This document shows positions 44,429-51,426 of a DNA stretch of 64,000 nt, piece by piece. The translations under genes were made by a program, and so were the position numbers. The DNA lies in NCBI GenBank assembly GCA_964450865.1, contig CAYVHB010000002.1, forward strand, positions 1 through 64,000. The letters run 5' to 3'. How positions within the stretch are numbered: position 1 is the first letter of the stretch; every line of letters starts with the position of its first letter. This DNA is from CAYVHB01 sp964450865 (lineage in GTDB: Bacteria > Bacillota > Clostridia > Saccharofermentanales > UBA5734). The notes beneath the pieces are model-generated. The model had not been told where the DNA came from. It did no database searches and saw nothing but the letters and a program-made list of their open reading frames with translations.

Positions 44429-44695
44429 TCATTCAGAAACGGATCCGGCTTCGATGGGCGCGACCAGAATGCTGCGTGCGTCCTGTTTGCGGATTGACAG
44501 ACTATAATTGCGGATCCGGATCTCAATCGGATCGCCGAGCGGTGCAAACTTGCGGACCATCAGCCAGGCTCCGGGTGTTACCCCCATTGCGGTCAGGCGT
44601 TGGCGGAACTGGCCGGAACCGCTGATCGATACAACGACCGCCGCTTCATCGGGCCGCAGCTGATCCAGACGTCGGACTTTTTTTTCATCGGACAT
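44429..44695 (-). CDS. feoA: Ferrous iron transport protein FeoA
   Basis: An 88-residue cytosolic SH3-like protein that assists FeoB. The core RQRLTAMGVTPGAWLMVRKFAPLGDPIEIRIRNYSLSIRKQDA is typical. ATG 44693-44695 follows AAAGGGAA; the frame extends to a TTG at 44711-44713, which lacks a site and is rejected. It is the first gene of the operon feoA-feoB-Cys-rich protein-regulator, with promoter and candidate operators at 44756-44799. Confidence 0.93.
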   Translation of the reverse strand: MSDEKKVRRLDQLRPDEAAVVVSISGSGQFRQRLTAMGVTPGAWLMVRKFAPLGDPIEIRIRNYSLSIRKQDARSILVAPIEAGSVSE

Positions 44696-44755
44696 GCGAA
44701 TTTCCCTTTCCAATCGGACACCTGAACGGAATACACGATATCCCCCAGGTCATGA

Positions 44756-44771
44756 GTTAGCTTCGGTTAAC
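44756..44771 (-). promoter_or_regulatory. Candidate DtxR-type operator at the feo transcription start
   Basis: GTTAGC-TTCG-GTTAAC, an imperfect inverted repeat (GTTA...TAAC arms), lies just downstream of the feo -10 box. The TTA/TAA arms resemble DtxR/IdeR half-sites. No binding evidence is available, so this is position plus symmetry only. Confidence 0.35.
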
Positions 44772-44799
44772 ATTGTAGCGTCTTTTGACAGCTTGTCAA
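44772..44799 (-). promoter_or_regulatory. Promoter of the feo operon
   Basis: On the minus strand TTGACA (44794-44799), a 16-nt spacer and TACAAT (44772-44777), about 75 bp before feoA. Confidence 0.75.
44785..44799. promoter_or_regulatory. TTGAC-N5-GTCAA palindrome over the feo -35
   Basis: TTGAC-AGCTT-GTCAA, a perfect 5-bp inverted repeat that covers the -35 box of the feo promoter. A further GTCA half-site lies at 44805-44808. The same arrangement appears at 45447-45461. Confidence 0.6.
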
Positions 44800-44850
44800 G
44801 TTGCTTGTCAGACTGCATACGGCAGCCAGCGACGGGTAAACCGGCTGAAT

Positions 44851-44891
44851 AAAAAAACCGGACATGGACAGTGCGCACTGTCCATGTCCGG
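44851..44891 (-). terminator. Intrinsic terminator of the HPr-like gene
   Basis: 44858-44891 is a perfect 34-bp palindrome (arms CCGGACATGGACAGTGC). On the minus strand it is followed by seven T residues (A7 at 44851-44857). It lies about 130 bp after the stop of the 45021-45308 gene. The intervening 44892-45020 holds nothing recognisable. Confidence 0.9.
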
Positions 44892-45020
44892 GATCGTCTA
44901 AAATGCCCGGATATTTCAATTAATTGTTGCCCATTGCTGCCGTGTTGCTGACCGTTCAGCCAGGTCGCACGAAAGGTCCTGCTGGAATCAATAACTGGCG
45001 CTTCACTGCCCCCCTTGCTG

Positions 45021-45308
45021 TCAGGCCACCGGAACCTGCCCGGCCGAAGGCTGCTGTTTTTCACGGAAAGGTCCCAGCTTATGAGCCTCCATGAAAGCCT
45101 GGATCTTCTGGTAATCCGCTGGTATTTCACATTGGAAAGTTATATTGATTGCTTCAGCTACCGAAAGGATTGTTGCAAAACCAACCAGGGCTGAGAGCAT
45201 GCTGTCAGCGACCAGCCGGTCACCTTGTTCAGTCAGAAACAATACCTTGCCTTCACAGGCATTAATAATATCAGTAAATTCCTTAACGATTTCAACCTTT
45301 GACGACAT
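45021..45308 (-). CDS. HPr-fold-like protein lacking the phosphorylatable histidine
   Basis: A 95-residue protein I can only place tentatively. Its pattern (VKEFTDIINACEGKVLFLTEQGDRLVADSMLSALVGFATILSVAEAINITFQ, read in segments) matches the helix-strand order and the region around Ser46 of small clostridial HPr-like proteins, but there is no GLHARP block, so PTS phosphotransfer at His15 is impossible. Such proteins may act as regulators or be unrelated HPr-fold paralogues. ATG 45306-45308 follows GGGAGG. It has its own terminator (44851-44891), and a palindrome shared with feo lies about 140 bp upstream. A true HPr gene is 840 bp away in the other direction. Confidence 0.55.
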   Translation of the reverse strand: MSSKVEIVKEFTDIINACEGKVLFLTEQGDRLVADSMLSALVGFATILSVAEAINITFQCEIPADYQKIQAFMEAHKLGPFREKQQPSAGQVPVA

Positions 45309-45401
45309 AAAATGCCTCCCCGACTTGCGCTCGGTCGACCCGGTTTTATGACAACGATGAACCTGGTTCAATCCGGCCAAAACTATCTGCAAGTCATGAC
45401 T

Positions 45402-45430
45402 ATTTTACCTGATTCCCGCCTTGCGGTCGA
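45402..45430 (-). promoter_or_regulatory. Promoter candidate for the HPr-like gene
   Basis: Minus strand TCGACC (45425-45430), a 17-nt spacer and TAAAAT (45402-45407), about 95 bp before the start codon. Confidence 0.4.
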
Positions 45431-45435
45431 GGGAC

Positions 45436-45461
45436 TTGACGCGAATTTGACGTTTTGTCAA
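45436..45461. promoter_or_regulatory. TTGAC-N5-GTCAA palindrome upstream of the HPr-like gene
   Basis: TTGAC (45447-45451), GTTTT and GTCAA (45457-45461) give the same 5-5-5 arrangement as the feo operator candidate, with an extra TTGAC half-site at 45436-45440. The remaining sequence of the 45309-45695 spacer shows no gene. Confidence 0.55.
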
Positions 45462-45610
45462 AATCGCTTCGTTCAGGTTGTCTGAAATGAGCAGAAACAG
45501 GCAACCTGAAGCCGTGAAAATGTCCAAGGATAGAATGATGCGATTATACTCGCCTGAATGGAAAATTGACCTACGATCGGCCGTCAGCAACTTAGCAGCG
45601 CGTTAAAATA

Positions 45611-45619
45611 TGCTATAAT
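45611..45619 (+). promoter_or_regulatory. Extended -10 promoter for the membrane protein-HPr unit
   Basis: TGC-TATAAT with a consensus -10 at 45614-45619. A weak TTAGCA at 45592-45597 could act as the -35 (16-nt spacer). The leader is about 70 nt. Confidence 0.65.
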
Positions 45620-45695
45620 GAGGCATAACCGCAAACCAGATTCACCATTTCGGGCGAATCTGGCCTGGCGAATGAGCCATGATGGAGAATAAACC

Positions 45696-46148
45696 ATGGT
45701 TTTTTATTTTATAACGCTGACGCTCAGCGGTCTGTTGTCAATTGTTCTATTCAAACTGCTGATTCGCAGCCTGCAAGTCAACTGGGAGCGCAAGAACCGG
45801 CTGCCTCTTGGATATCTGACCCCTGTGCTGCTCACAGCTATTTTTATTCTGCTGACCACCGGCCTGACAGTGCCACGTCTGCTTGACACGGTCAACTTGC
45901 TGGCCGGAACCTATGACATTGAAGAAATTGTGCTGCAGAAGAACCAGATTCACTGGAACAGCCTGAGCGTTGGCCAACGGCGATATTTCTTCAATCAGTG
46001 GCAGTTCAAGCCCCAGACCAATCAGGCTTACCGCATATCTTTCACACCGCACAGTCGTTACATTGTTGAAATGCAGCCTGTTGTTGAATCACCGGATACG
46101 GCTTCGGGGCCGGCTCCCACGTCCATGCAGGGGGTACAGGCACCGTGA
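45696..46148 (+). CDS. Small membrane protein of unknown function, coupled to HPr
   Basis: I do not recognise a family. The 150-residue protein has two transmembrane segments (about 4-24 and 41-62) separated by a short basic loop (NWERKNRLP), then a soluble domain of about 60 residues with a strand-rich look (IEEIVLQKNQIHWNSLSVGQRRYFFNQWQF) and a Pro/Ser/Ala tail. GGAG is present before ATG 45696. The HPr gene starts inside its stop (GTGA overlap), which suggests a stable, coordinated pair. Confidence 0.65.
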   Translation: MVFYFITLTLSGLLSIVLFKLLIRSLQVNWERKNRLPLGYLTPVLLTAIFILLTTGLTVPRLLDTVNLLAGTYDIEEIVLQKNQIHWNSLSVGQRRYFFNQWQFKPQTNQAYRISFTPHSRYIVEMQPVVESPDTASGPAPTSMQGVQAP

Positions 46149-46405
46149 CAGCTTGGACCGTCCAGGTGAGGAATCCGGCTGGATTGCATGCCCGCCTGGC
46201 CAGCATGTTCTGTGCCCAGGCCCGCCGCTTTCAGAGTACCATTACCCTGCGGGCCTCAGGCTCATTTTTTTCTGCCCGCAGCATCCTGGATGTCATGGCA
46301 GCTGATGTCCGGCCGGGTGGCCTGATCATGATCATGGCTGACGGTCCGGATGAGATCGAAGCCGTAGAAGCCCTGGTCCGTTTTATCGATACCCTCCAGG
46401 AATGA
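46145..46405 (+). CDS. HPr family phosphocarrier protein
   Basis: An 86-residue HPr. His15 lies in NPAGLHARLA and Ser46 in SARSILDVM, exactly at the positions used for PEP-dependent phosphorylation and HPr kinase regulation. The usual HARPA reads HARLA. A GTG start at 46145 overlaps the upstream membrane-protein stop. No PTS enzyme gene is in the window, so it may be the general HPr or a Crh-like carbon-control protein with histidine retained. The spacer to the next gene (46406-46545) has a T-rich stretch but no clean hairpin. Confidence 0.88.
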   Translation: MTAWTVQVRNPAGLHARLASMFCAQARRFQSTITLRASGSFFSARSILDVMAADVRPGGLIMIMADGPDEIEAVEALVRFIDTLQE

Positions 46406-46545
46406 CTTTCCCGGATTTATGTTTAGCAAGAATAAATCTGTTTCCGTGTTTTTTTCTGGAATTGCAGATTAACTTGCCTTGTTGAATCTGGCAAAATAGT
46501 TGGACAACCCAATCAGGCCATGAAAACCGTTCAGGGGGAACCAGC

Positions 46546-47463
46546 ATGGACCAGATCCAACCAGCTATTCATCATTCCAGACAATCAGACAAATCGACTG
46601 CATCGGAGCCGCCAGACAGCGGGACCGGCTCATCGGAGCCGGCGGCCGTCCAGGCCAGGCTGTCAGCCGCCAGGTATCAGGATGGTAAAACCGGGGCTGC
46701 CGATTCCAGCAAGACATATCATTACAACAGTGAAAATCGCAATGGGAAGCGTTCGGCCACCGCATCACAGACAGTGCGGCGACCGGCCACATCAGACAAG
46801 CGCACGGGGCCGGGCCCCGACAGCCCGGCCCCGGCCCTCGCCGGCGATCGATCCGGTTTTTACGTTGTGGCTTCTGACCATGACCTCTTATACCAGGTCA
46901 GCAAACTGCTGCACCGTCAGGGTTACTTTGGCCTGATGGATACGGCCGGCCGGGTTAATTACGTCATCGATGGCCGGCGTGGGCCGCCACTGGCAGCACG
47001 ACGCATTCTGGAAACGACTCAGCGGATATTGCGGGACCGGGTCCTCGATGGTGATGACCTCCAGCCTCTGCGCCAGCTGGCGATTGACCAGGTACTCAGC
47101 CAGTACCAGATTCCCGCCCAGCTGAAGGGCTGCCGCTATCTGCGCTATATCCTGCAGCTGGCTGCCGGCAACGATTCACAATTGCGCCCTGTCAGCAAAA
47201 CATTATATCCGGCAGCCGCCGAATATTTTAAAGTCAGCATTCAACAAATTGAGCGCGATATTCGTTACGCCCTAAGCCAGCGCACAGACCAGAGTCAGTA
47301 TCTGACCAATACAGCCGCCATATGCCGGTTCAGTGATGATGTCCTGGCCCTCATTGATGCCTGGAACAACAAAGCAAAACCCTCTGCCATCGCGGAATGC
47401 GATACAGAGGGCTATCTGCAAAACCAAAATCGCTGGACTGGACCTGGCCAGGGAACTGGCTGA
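46546..47463 (+). CDS. Orphan protein with Spo0A C-terminal DNA-binding domain
   Basis: A 305-residue protein whose residues about 170-260 match the Spo0A C-terminal (sigma-factor-contacting, DNA-binding) domain: IPAQLKGCRYLRYILQLA, then SKTLYPAAAEYFKVSIQQIERDIRYAL, the recognition-helix region. There is no receiver domain with a phospho-Asp; instead the first ~100 residues are disordered and polar, and residues 105-145 (FYVVASDHDLLYQVSKLLHRQGYFGL) form a short unassigned fold that may be a decayed receiver. AGGGGGAA precedes ATG 46546. Whether it controls sporulation or another programme is unknown. Its 3' coding end overlaps the terminator of the convergent hup gene. Confidence 0.72.
   Translation: MDQIQPAIHHSRQSDKSTASEPPDSGTGSSEPAAVQARLSAARYQDGKTGAADSSKTYHYNSENRNGKRSATASQTVRRPATSDKRTGPGPDSPAPALAGDRSGFYVVASDHDLLYQVSKLLHRQGYFGLMDTAGRVNYVIDGRRGPPLAARRILETTQRILRDRVLDGDDLQPLRQLAIDQVLSQYQIPAQLKGCRYLRYILQLAAGNDSQLRPVSKTLYPAAAEYFKVSIQQIERDIRYALSQRTDQSQYLTNTAAICRFSDDVLALIDAWNNKAKPSAIAECDTEGYLQNQNRWTGPGQGTG
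47371..47411 (-). terminator. hup terminator inside the 3' end of the Spo0A_C gene
   Basis: On the minus strand CCCTCTG (47405-47411) pairs with CAGAGGG (47380-47386), with an inner ATCGC/GCGAT stem, followed by TTTTGCTTT (47371-47379). It lies about 170 bp beyond the hup stop and within the plus-strand coding sequence. Confidence 0.7.
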
Positions 47464-47582
47464 TGGATGGCATCCGAGCGACGGAGCCTGAGTGGCAGCG
47501 CTAGACCGACCTTATCAGGGCAACAGGTTGCGGCCGATGGTCCCGGCTCGATGATGCCTGACCGATGACACCGGGATCAGGC

Positions 47583-47858
47583 TCAGCTGTCGACCTTGTC
47601 CTTCAGGCCTTTGCCGGCCCGGAAAACAGGCGCCTTGGATGCCGGAATCTTAATCTCTTCCTTGGTGCTGGGATTGCGGCCTTTACGGGCGGCCCGCTTG
47701 CGTACCTCGAACGTACCAAAACCGACCAGTACGACCTTTTCATCACGGGCCAGGGCATCAGTAATGGTATCCAGCACAGCAGCCAGGGCACCCTCGCTGT
47801 CTTTTTTGCTCAGTTTGGTCGCTTTGGCAACAGCATCAACCAGATCCATCTTGTTCAT
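47583..47858 (-). CDS. hup: HU-family DNA-binding protein
   Basis: Nucleoid-associated architectural protein, 91 residues, dimeric. Signatures: MNKMDLVDAVAKATKLSKKD start, VVLVGFGTFEVRKRAARKGRNP with the DNA-intercalating arm, and IPASKAPVFRAGKGLKD. GGAGG precedes the ATG, a good promoter lies at 47896-47925 and the terminator is inside the neighbouring gene. Confidence 0.95.
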   Translation of the reverse strand: MNKMDLVDAVAKATKLSKKDSEGALAAVLDTITDALARDEKVVLVGFGTFEVRKRAARKGRNPSTKEEIKIPASKAPVFRAGKGLKDKVDS

Positions 47859-47895
47859 CGGCAGATCCTCCTTGAGGTGTATTTTCTCATGGCTT

Positions 47896-47925
47896 ATTAT
47901 GAACCGAATCTGAAAGTAGTGTCAA
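47896..47925 (-). promoter_or_regulatory. Promoter of hup
   Basis: Minus strand TTGACA (47920-47925), an 18-nt spacer and CATAAT (47896-47901), about 40 bp before the hup ATG. Between here and the fumarase gene lies an 8-bp inverted repeat ACGGCCGG/CCGGCCGT (48009-48045) and a possible -10 TATAAT at 48104-48109 for the fumarase unit. Confidence 0.75.
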
Positions 47926-48169
47926 TACTATATCATCAAATCCTGTTCGCGACGCTGTCCGGGGCATTGACTCCTGATGGCAATTACCAGCGCAGGTCAG
48001 GCCGTTGAACGGCCGGCGGAGAACTCTTTTTGATCAACCGGCCGTAAATGACCGGACAGGTTTCGCAGGTGGCACTATCTCGCCAAAAGATGCAATCCCG
48101 TTGTATAATAAGCGCAGCTATTCTGATTGTAGATGCTTCGGGGCCCAGACGGCCGGAAAGAGGTAGCCC

Positions 48170-49012
48170 TTGCGGGAAATTCACGTTGCTCAAGTAACCC
48201 GGGCAGTTGCCGAACTTTGTCAGACTGCCAATATTGAATTAAGTCCGGATATTGCCCAGGCCCTGGCTGCAGCCCGCCAGCTCGAGCCCTCACCGACCGG
48301 ACAGGCGATCCTGGATGAGCTGCTGGAAAATGCTGCCCTGGCCCGCGAACAGCGGCTGGCCATCTGCCAGGATACCGGGATGGCTATCATTTTTGTTACG
48401 ATTGGCCAGGATGTTCACCTGATTGGCGGCAGCCTGGCCGGGGCTATCCAGGCCGGTGTGGCTCAAGGCTACACAGAAGGCTACTTGCGCGCTTCGGTCG
48501 TCCGTGATCCCCTGATGCGCGAAAATACCGGCGACAACACACCGGCGATCATTCATTATGACCTGGTTGAAGGGGATCAGCTGGAGATTACGGTTGCCCC
48601 CAAAGGCTTCGGCAGTGAAAACATGAGTGCCGTGCGCATGTTCAGTCCATCAGCCGGACTGGCCGGCGTCCGGCAGTTTATCCTTGATACAGTTCAGGCC
48701 GCTGGCCCCAATCCCTGTCCGCCGATTATTATCGGTGTTGGCCTCGGCGGTTCCCTGGAGAAAGCAACCCTGCTTGCCAAACAGGCTTTACTGCGTCCGG
48801 TCGGCAGTCCGAATCCGCAACCGCACCTGGCCAGCCTTGAACAGGAATTGCTGATTGCCATCAACAACCTGGGTATTGGCCCGGCCGGTCTTGGTGGCCG
48901 GACAACCGCCCTCGCCATTCACATCTCAGCTTACCCGACCCATATTGCCGGCCTGCCGGTAGCAGTCAACATGAGCTGCCATGCCACCCGCCATGCTACC
49001 GCCGTCTTATAA
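48170..49012 (+). CDS. Class I fumarate hydratase, alpha subunit
   Basis: Fe-S hydro-lyase subunit (TtdA/FumA N-terminal family) of 280 residues that, with the beta subunit, interconverts fumarate and malate. Three conserved cysteines for the labile [4Fe-4S] cluster are at 66 (AICQDTG), 183 (NPCPPII) and 270 (MSCHATRH). GLGGSLEKATLLAKQAL is also typical. Translation starts at TTG 48170 with AAAGAGGT upstream. The beta subunit begins 29 bp downstream. L-tartrate dehydratase is the alternative specificity. Confidence 0.93.
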   Translation: MREIHVAQVTRAVAELCQTANIELSPDIAQALAAARQLEPSPTGQAILDELLENAALAREQRLAICQDTGMAIIFVTIGQDVHLIGGSLAGAIQAGVAQGYTEGYLRASVVRDPLMRENTGDNTPAIIHYDLVEGDQLEITVAPKGFGSENMSAVRMFSPSAGLAGVRQFILDTVQAAGPNPCPPIIIGVGLGGSLEKATLLAKQALLRPVGSPNPQPHLASLEQELLIAINNLGIGPAGLGGRTTALAIHISAYPTHIAGLPVAVNMSCHATRHATAVL

Positions 49013-49041
49013 AGCCCGTCCATCCGGAGGTATCCGATCTC

Positions 49042-49644
49042 ATGAATCAGACAAACCCCACGAACAGAGTCGCGCTGACTTTGCCTTTAAGTCCGGAACA
49101 GATTCACAAGCTGCAGGCTGGCGATTTGCTGTCACTGACTGGCCCTTTGTATACCGCCAGGGACGCAGCACACAAACGACTGATTGAAGCCCTCGACCGG
49201 GGCCTGCCGCTGCCAATTCCCCTGCAAGGCCAGACCATCTATTATGTCGGACCTTGTCCAGGGCGGCCCGGTCAGGCGGTCGGTTCGGCCGGTCCCACAA
49301 CGAGCGGCCGCATGGATGCCTATGCACCGCGCCTGATTGCGCTTGGCCTGCGGGTCATGATCGGCAAAGGCGCCCGCCAGCCAGCCGTCATTGCTGCGAT
49401 GCGCCAGCATGGGGCTGTATACCTGGGGGCGACCGGCGGAGCCGGGGCCCTGCTGGCGCAGCGGATCAAGGCTGCGGAGATTGTCGCTTATCCGGAGCTC
49501 GGTGCAGAAGCGATTCGCCGTTTGTGGGTGGAAGATTTCCCGGTTGTGGTCCTGATTGACAGCCTGGGCGGCAATCTCTACGAGAGCGGCCCGCAGCACT
49601 GGCAGGTCCATGAAACAAGCGCGCAAATGATGTTGTGCCTGTAG
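49042..49644 (+). CDS. Class I fumarate hydratase, beta subunit
   Basis: A 200-residue swivelling-domain subunit (FumA C-terminal/TtdB family) with GDLLSLTGPLYTARDAAHKR, VGPCPGRPGQAVGSAGPTTSGRMD and IGKGARQP, the substrate-binding loop blocks. Cys75-type residue in VGPCP is in the usual place. It forms the heterodimer with the preceding alpha subunit. CGGAGGT precedes ATG 49042. Confidence 0.93.
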   Translation: MNQTNPTNRVALTLPLSPEQIHKLQAGDLLSLTGPLYTARDAAHKRLIEALDRGLPLPIPLQGQTIYYVGPCPGRPGQAVGSAGPTTSGRMDAYAPRLIALGLRVMIGKGARQPAVIAAMRQHGAVYLGATGGAGALLAQRIKAAEIVAYPELGAEAIRRLWVEDFPVVVLIDSLGGNLYESGPQHWQVHETSAQMMLCL

Positions 49645-49714
49645 CAGAAATGGTGTAAAATACCAGATGAAATGCACGGCCAGTTTATTTTTGGCCAATC
49701 TGGAGGAATTATTC

Positions 49715-49936
49715 ATGGTTATTACGAAAGATATGATTATTTCCGATGTCCTGAGCCTGGATCAGGGCACGGTACCGATTTTTTTCAAGAATGGACTGCA
49801 CTGCCTGGGCTGTGTCATGGCTTCCGGTGAAACAATCGAGGAAGCTTGCATGGTTCATGGGATCAATTGCGACAACCTGATTTTTGAGCTCAACAGCTAT
49901 TTTGAAGTCCGTAATCTGCCGTCGGTCGATCTGTAA
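49715..49936 (+). CDS. DUF1858 redox-disulfide protein
   Basis: A 73-residue protein of the DUF1858 family, often described as hybrid-cluster-protein-associated redox disulfide domains. Cys30 and Cys33 form the HCLGC motif, with further cysteines at 45 and 52 (ACMVHGINC). The frame extends upstream, but TGGAGGAA before ATG 49715 fixes the start. It follows the fumarase subunits on the same strand; a role in Fe-S or redox maintenance of fumarase is possible but unproven. A strong terminator follows (49990-50023). Confidence 0.87.
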   Translation: MVITKDMIISDVLSLDQGTVPIFFKNGLHCLGCVMASGETIEEACMVHGINCDNLIFELNSYFEVRNLPSVDL

Positions 49937-49989
49937 TATGTCCATCTCCGCCAGCACGTTTTTGGCTGCTGGTGCCCTCAACGAACTGG

Positions 49990-50023
49990 CGCGTGCCAGC
50001 CTCCCGGCTGGCCGCGTTTTTTT
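49990..50023 (+). terminator. Intrinsic terminator after the DUF1858 gene
   Basis: CGCG-TG-CCAGCC, loop TCCC, GGCTGG-C-CGCG, then seven T residues (50017-50023). It ends the fumarase-DUF1858 unit. Confidence 0.9.
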
Positions 50024-50048
50024 CTCGTACTGAAAGGCGGCGCGCATC

Positions 50049-51266
50049 ATGCCTGTAAAGAGCAGCCAACGACAGACCGGCAATCAGAAGCAGCCAACCA
50101 GCTCCTGGCAACCGTCCAGCCCGCACCAACAGACCGGCAGCCGGCCGTCGCCGGCCAGCCCCTGGCAGGACGAATCAGCCGCGATGGATACGGCGCGCGC
50201 CAGTTCGAAGGCCGGGCCGCAGATGCAGGCCAGGCATCGCACCGTCCTGCAACATTCCGGCTTGCTGACTGGCATCCTGCTGTTCATCCTGCTGCTCCTG
50301 ATTGGTGTAGTTGGATACATCTATTTACTGCATCTGAACCTGATTGATGCTTTGTACATGACAGTTATCACGGTCTCCACGGTCGGATATCGTGAAGTGA
50401 CGACCATGAACACTGCCGCCAAGCTGTTTTCAATTTTCATGATCCTCGGCGGGCTGGCCTTTGTCGGCTACACATTTACCAGCCTGGTGACTTTTCTGAC
50501 CGAGGGGAAATTACGCCAGGCCTGGCGGGAGAGAAAAATGAACAACAAGATCGCTGCCCTGGAAAAACATTATATTGTCTGTGGCGCCGGGGAAACTGGC
50601 CAGAATGTCATCGCCCAGCTGCATGCCGGCGGGGTGCCGTTTGTTGTCATCGATTTCCGTGAAGAAAAAGTCCGTGAGCTGCATGAACGGGGCATCCTGG
50701 CGATTTTCGGGGACCCGACCCATGAATCCTTGCTCGAGCAGGCCGGGATCCGGCGTGCCGAGGGGCTGATCAGCGCCCTGCCCTCCGATACCGAAAACGT
50801 CTTTACCGTCCTGACTGCCCGGTATCTGAACAAGGATCTCTACATTATTTCCCGGGCCATTGAAGTCCACGCCCGCGAGAAACTGACCATGGCCGGTGCC
50901 GACCGGACTATCTCACCGAACGAAATTGGCGGCCGGCGCATGGCGGCGATGGTCCTGCGGCCCTCGATTTTCTCCTTCCTTGATATCGTCACATATGCCG
51001 GTGACGATATCCTGAACCTGGAAGAAGTGATCCTGAACAGTGACTCGCCCCTGGTGAACAGGAAGCTGAAAGATGCCCACATTCCCCAGGAAACCGGCCT
51101 GCTGGTCCTGGCGATCAAGAAATTCAAGTCATCAGCCATGGTTTTCAATCCCAGTGCGGAGGAACTGCTGGAATGCGGGGATTCTCTGATTGTGCTGGGT
51201 GATATCGACAAGGTCAACGAGCTCAAGCACATGGCCAGGGACGAAGGCGCCCGGATCCACATCTGA
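50049..51266 (+). CDS. Two-TM potassium channel with TrkA-N/TrkA-C domains
   Basis: A 405-residue K+ channel of the MthK-like class: a polar, disordered N-terminus (about 1-65), TM1 (about 70-95), the pore helix with selectivity filter TVSTVGYREV (Gly113-Tyr114), TM2 (about 125-150), then a cytosolic RCK module: TrkA-N Rossmann fold (HYIVCGAGETGQNVIAQL, NAD/ligand site GxGxxG) and a TrkA-C domain (ILNLEEVILNSDSPLVNRKL). The filter has Arg115 where most K+ channels have Gly, a variant that may alter conductance. AAAGGCGG precedes ATG 50049. Confidence 0.9.
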   Translation: MPVKSSQRQTGNQKQPTSSWQPSSPHQQTGSRPSPASPWQDESAAMDTARASSKAGPQMQARHRTVLQHSGLLTGILLFILLLLIGVVGYIYLLHLNLIDALYMTVITVSTVGYREVTTMNTAAKLFSIFMILGGLAFVGYTFTSLVTFLTEGKLRQAWRERKMNNKIAALEKHYIVCGAGETGQNVIAQLHAGGVPFVVIDFREEKVRELHERGILAIFGDPTHESLLEQAGIRRAEGLISALPSDTENVFTVLTARYLNKDLYIISRAIEVHAREKLTMAGADRTISPNEIGGRRMAAMVLRPSIFSFLDIVTYAGDDILNLEEVILNSDSPLVNRKLKDAHIPQETGLLVLAIKKFKSSAMVFNPSAEELLECGDSLIVLGDIDKVNELKHMARDEGARIHI

Positions 51267-51278
51267 ACCGTGCCAACG

Positions 51279-51375
51279 AGTCCGCGCGGCTATTCAGCGC
51301 ACCCCATATATGCGTGCCGTTTGCGCAGCCAATCGGCGCACCCGGACTAGTCCGCGCGTCATGCCTGCGCAGCCA
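51279..51375. repeat. Repetitive GC-rich spacer between convergent genes
   Basis: AGTCCGCGCG occurs at 51279-51288 and 51349-51358, and TGCGCAGCCA at 51322-51331 and 51366-51375. The offsets differ (70 and 44 bp), so this is a diverged duplication with an internal deletion. No terminator is evident. Confidence 0.55.
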
Positions 51376-51426
51376 GCCGGCACGTCATATAAATCTGATT
51401 GAATCGGAAACCCGGATCTGGCCGGC

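Noticed and set aside
45405..45590. 61-codon frame upstream of the HPr-like gene
   Set aside because: It spans the palindromic regulatory region, lacks a ribosome site and has no family resemblance.
51267..51426. tRNA-like or attachment-site-like repeats between convergent genes
   Set aside because: No cloverleaf or T-loop sequence, and no integrase or mobile element nearby; best read as a diverged duplication.
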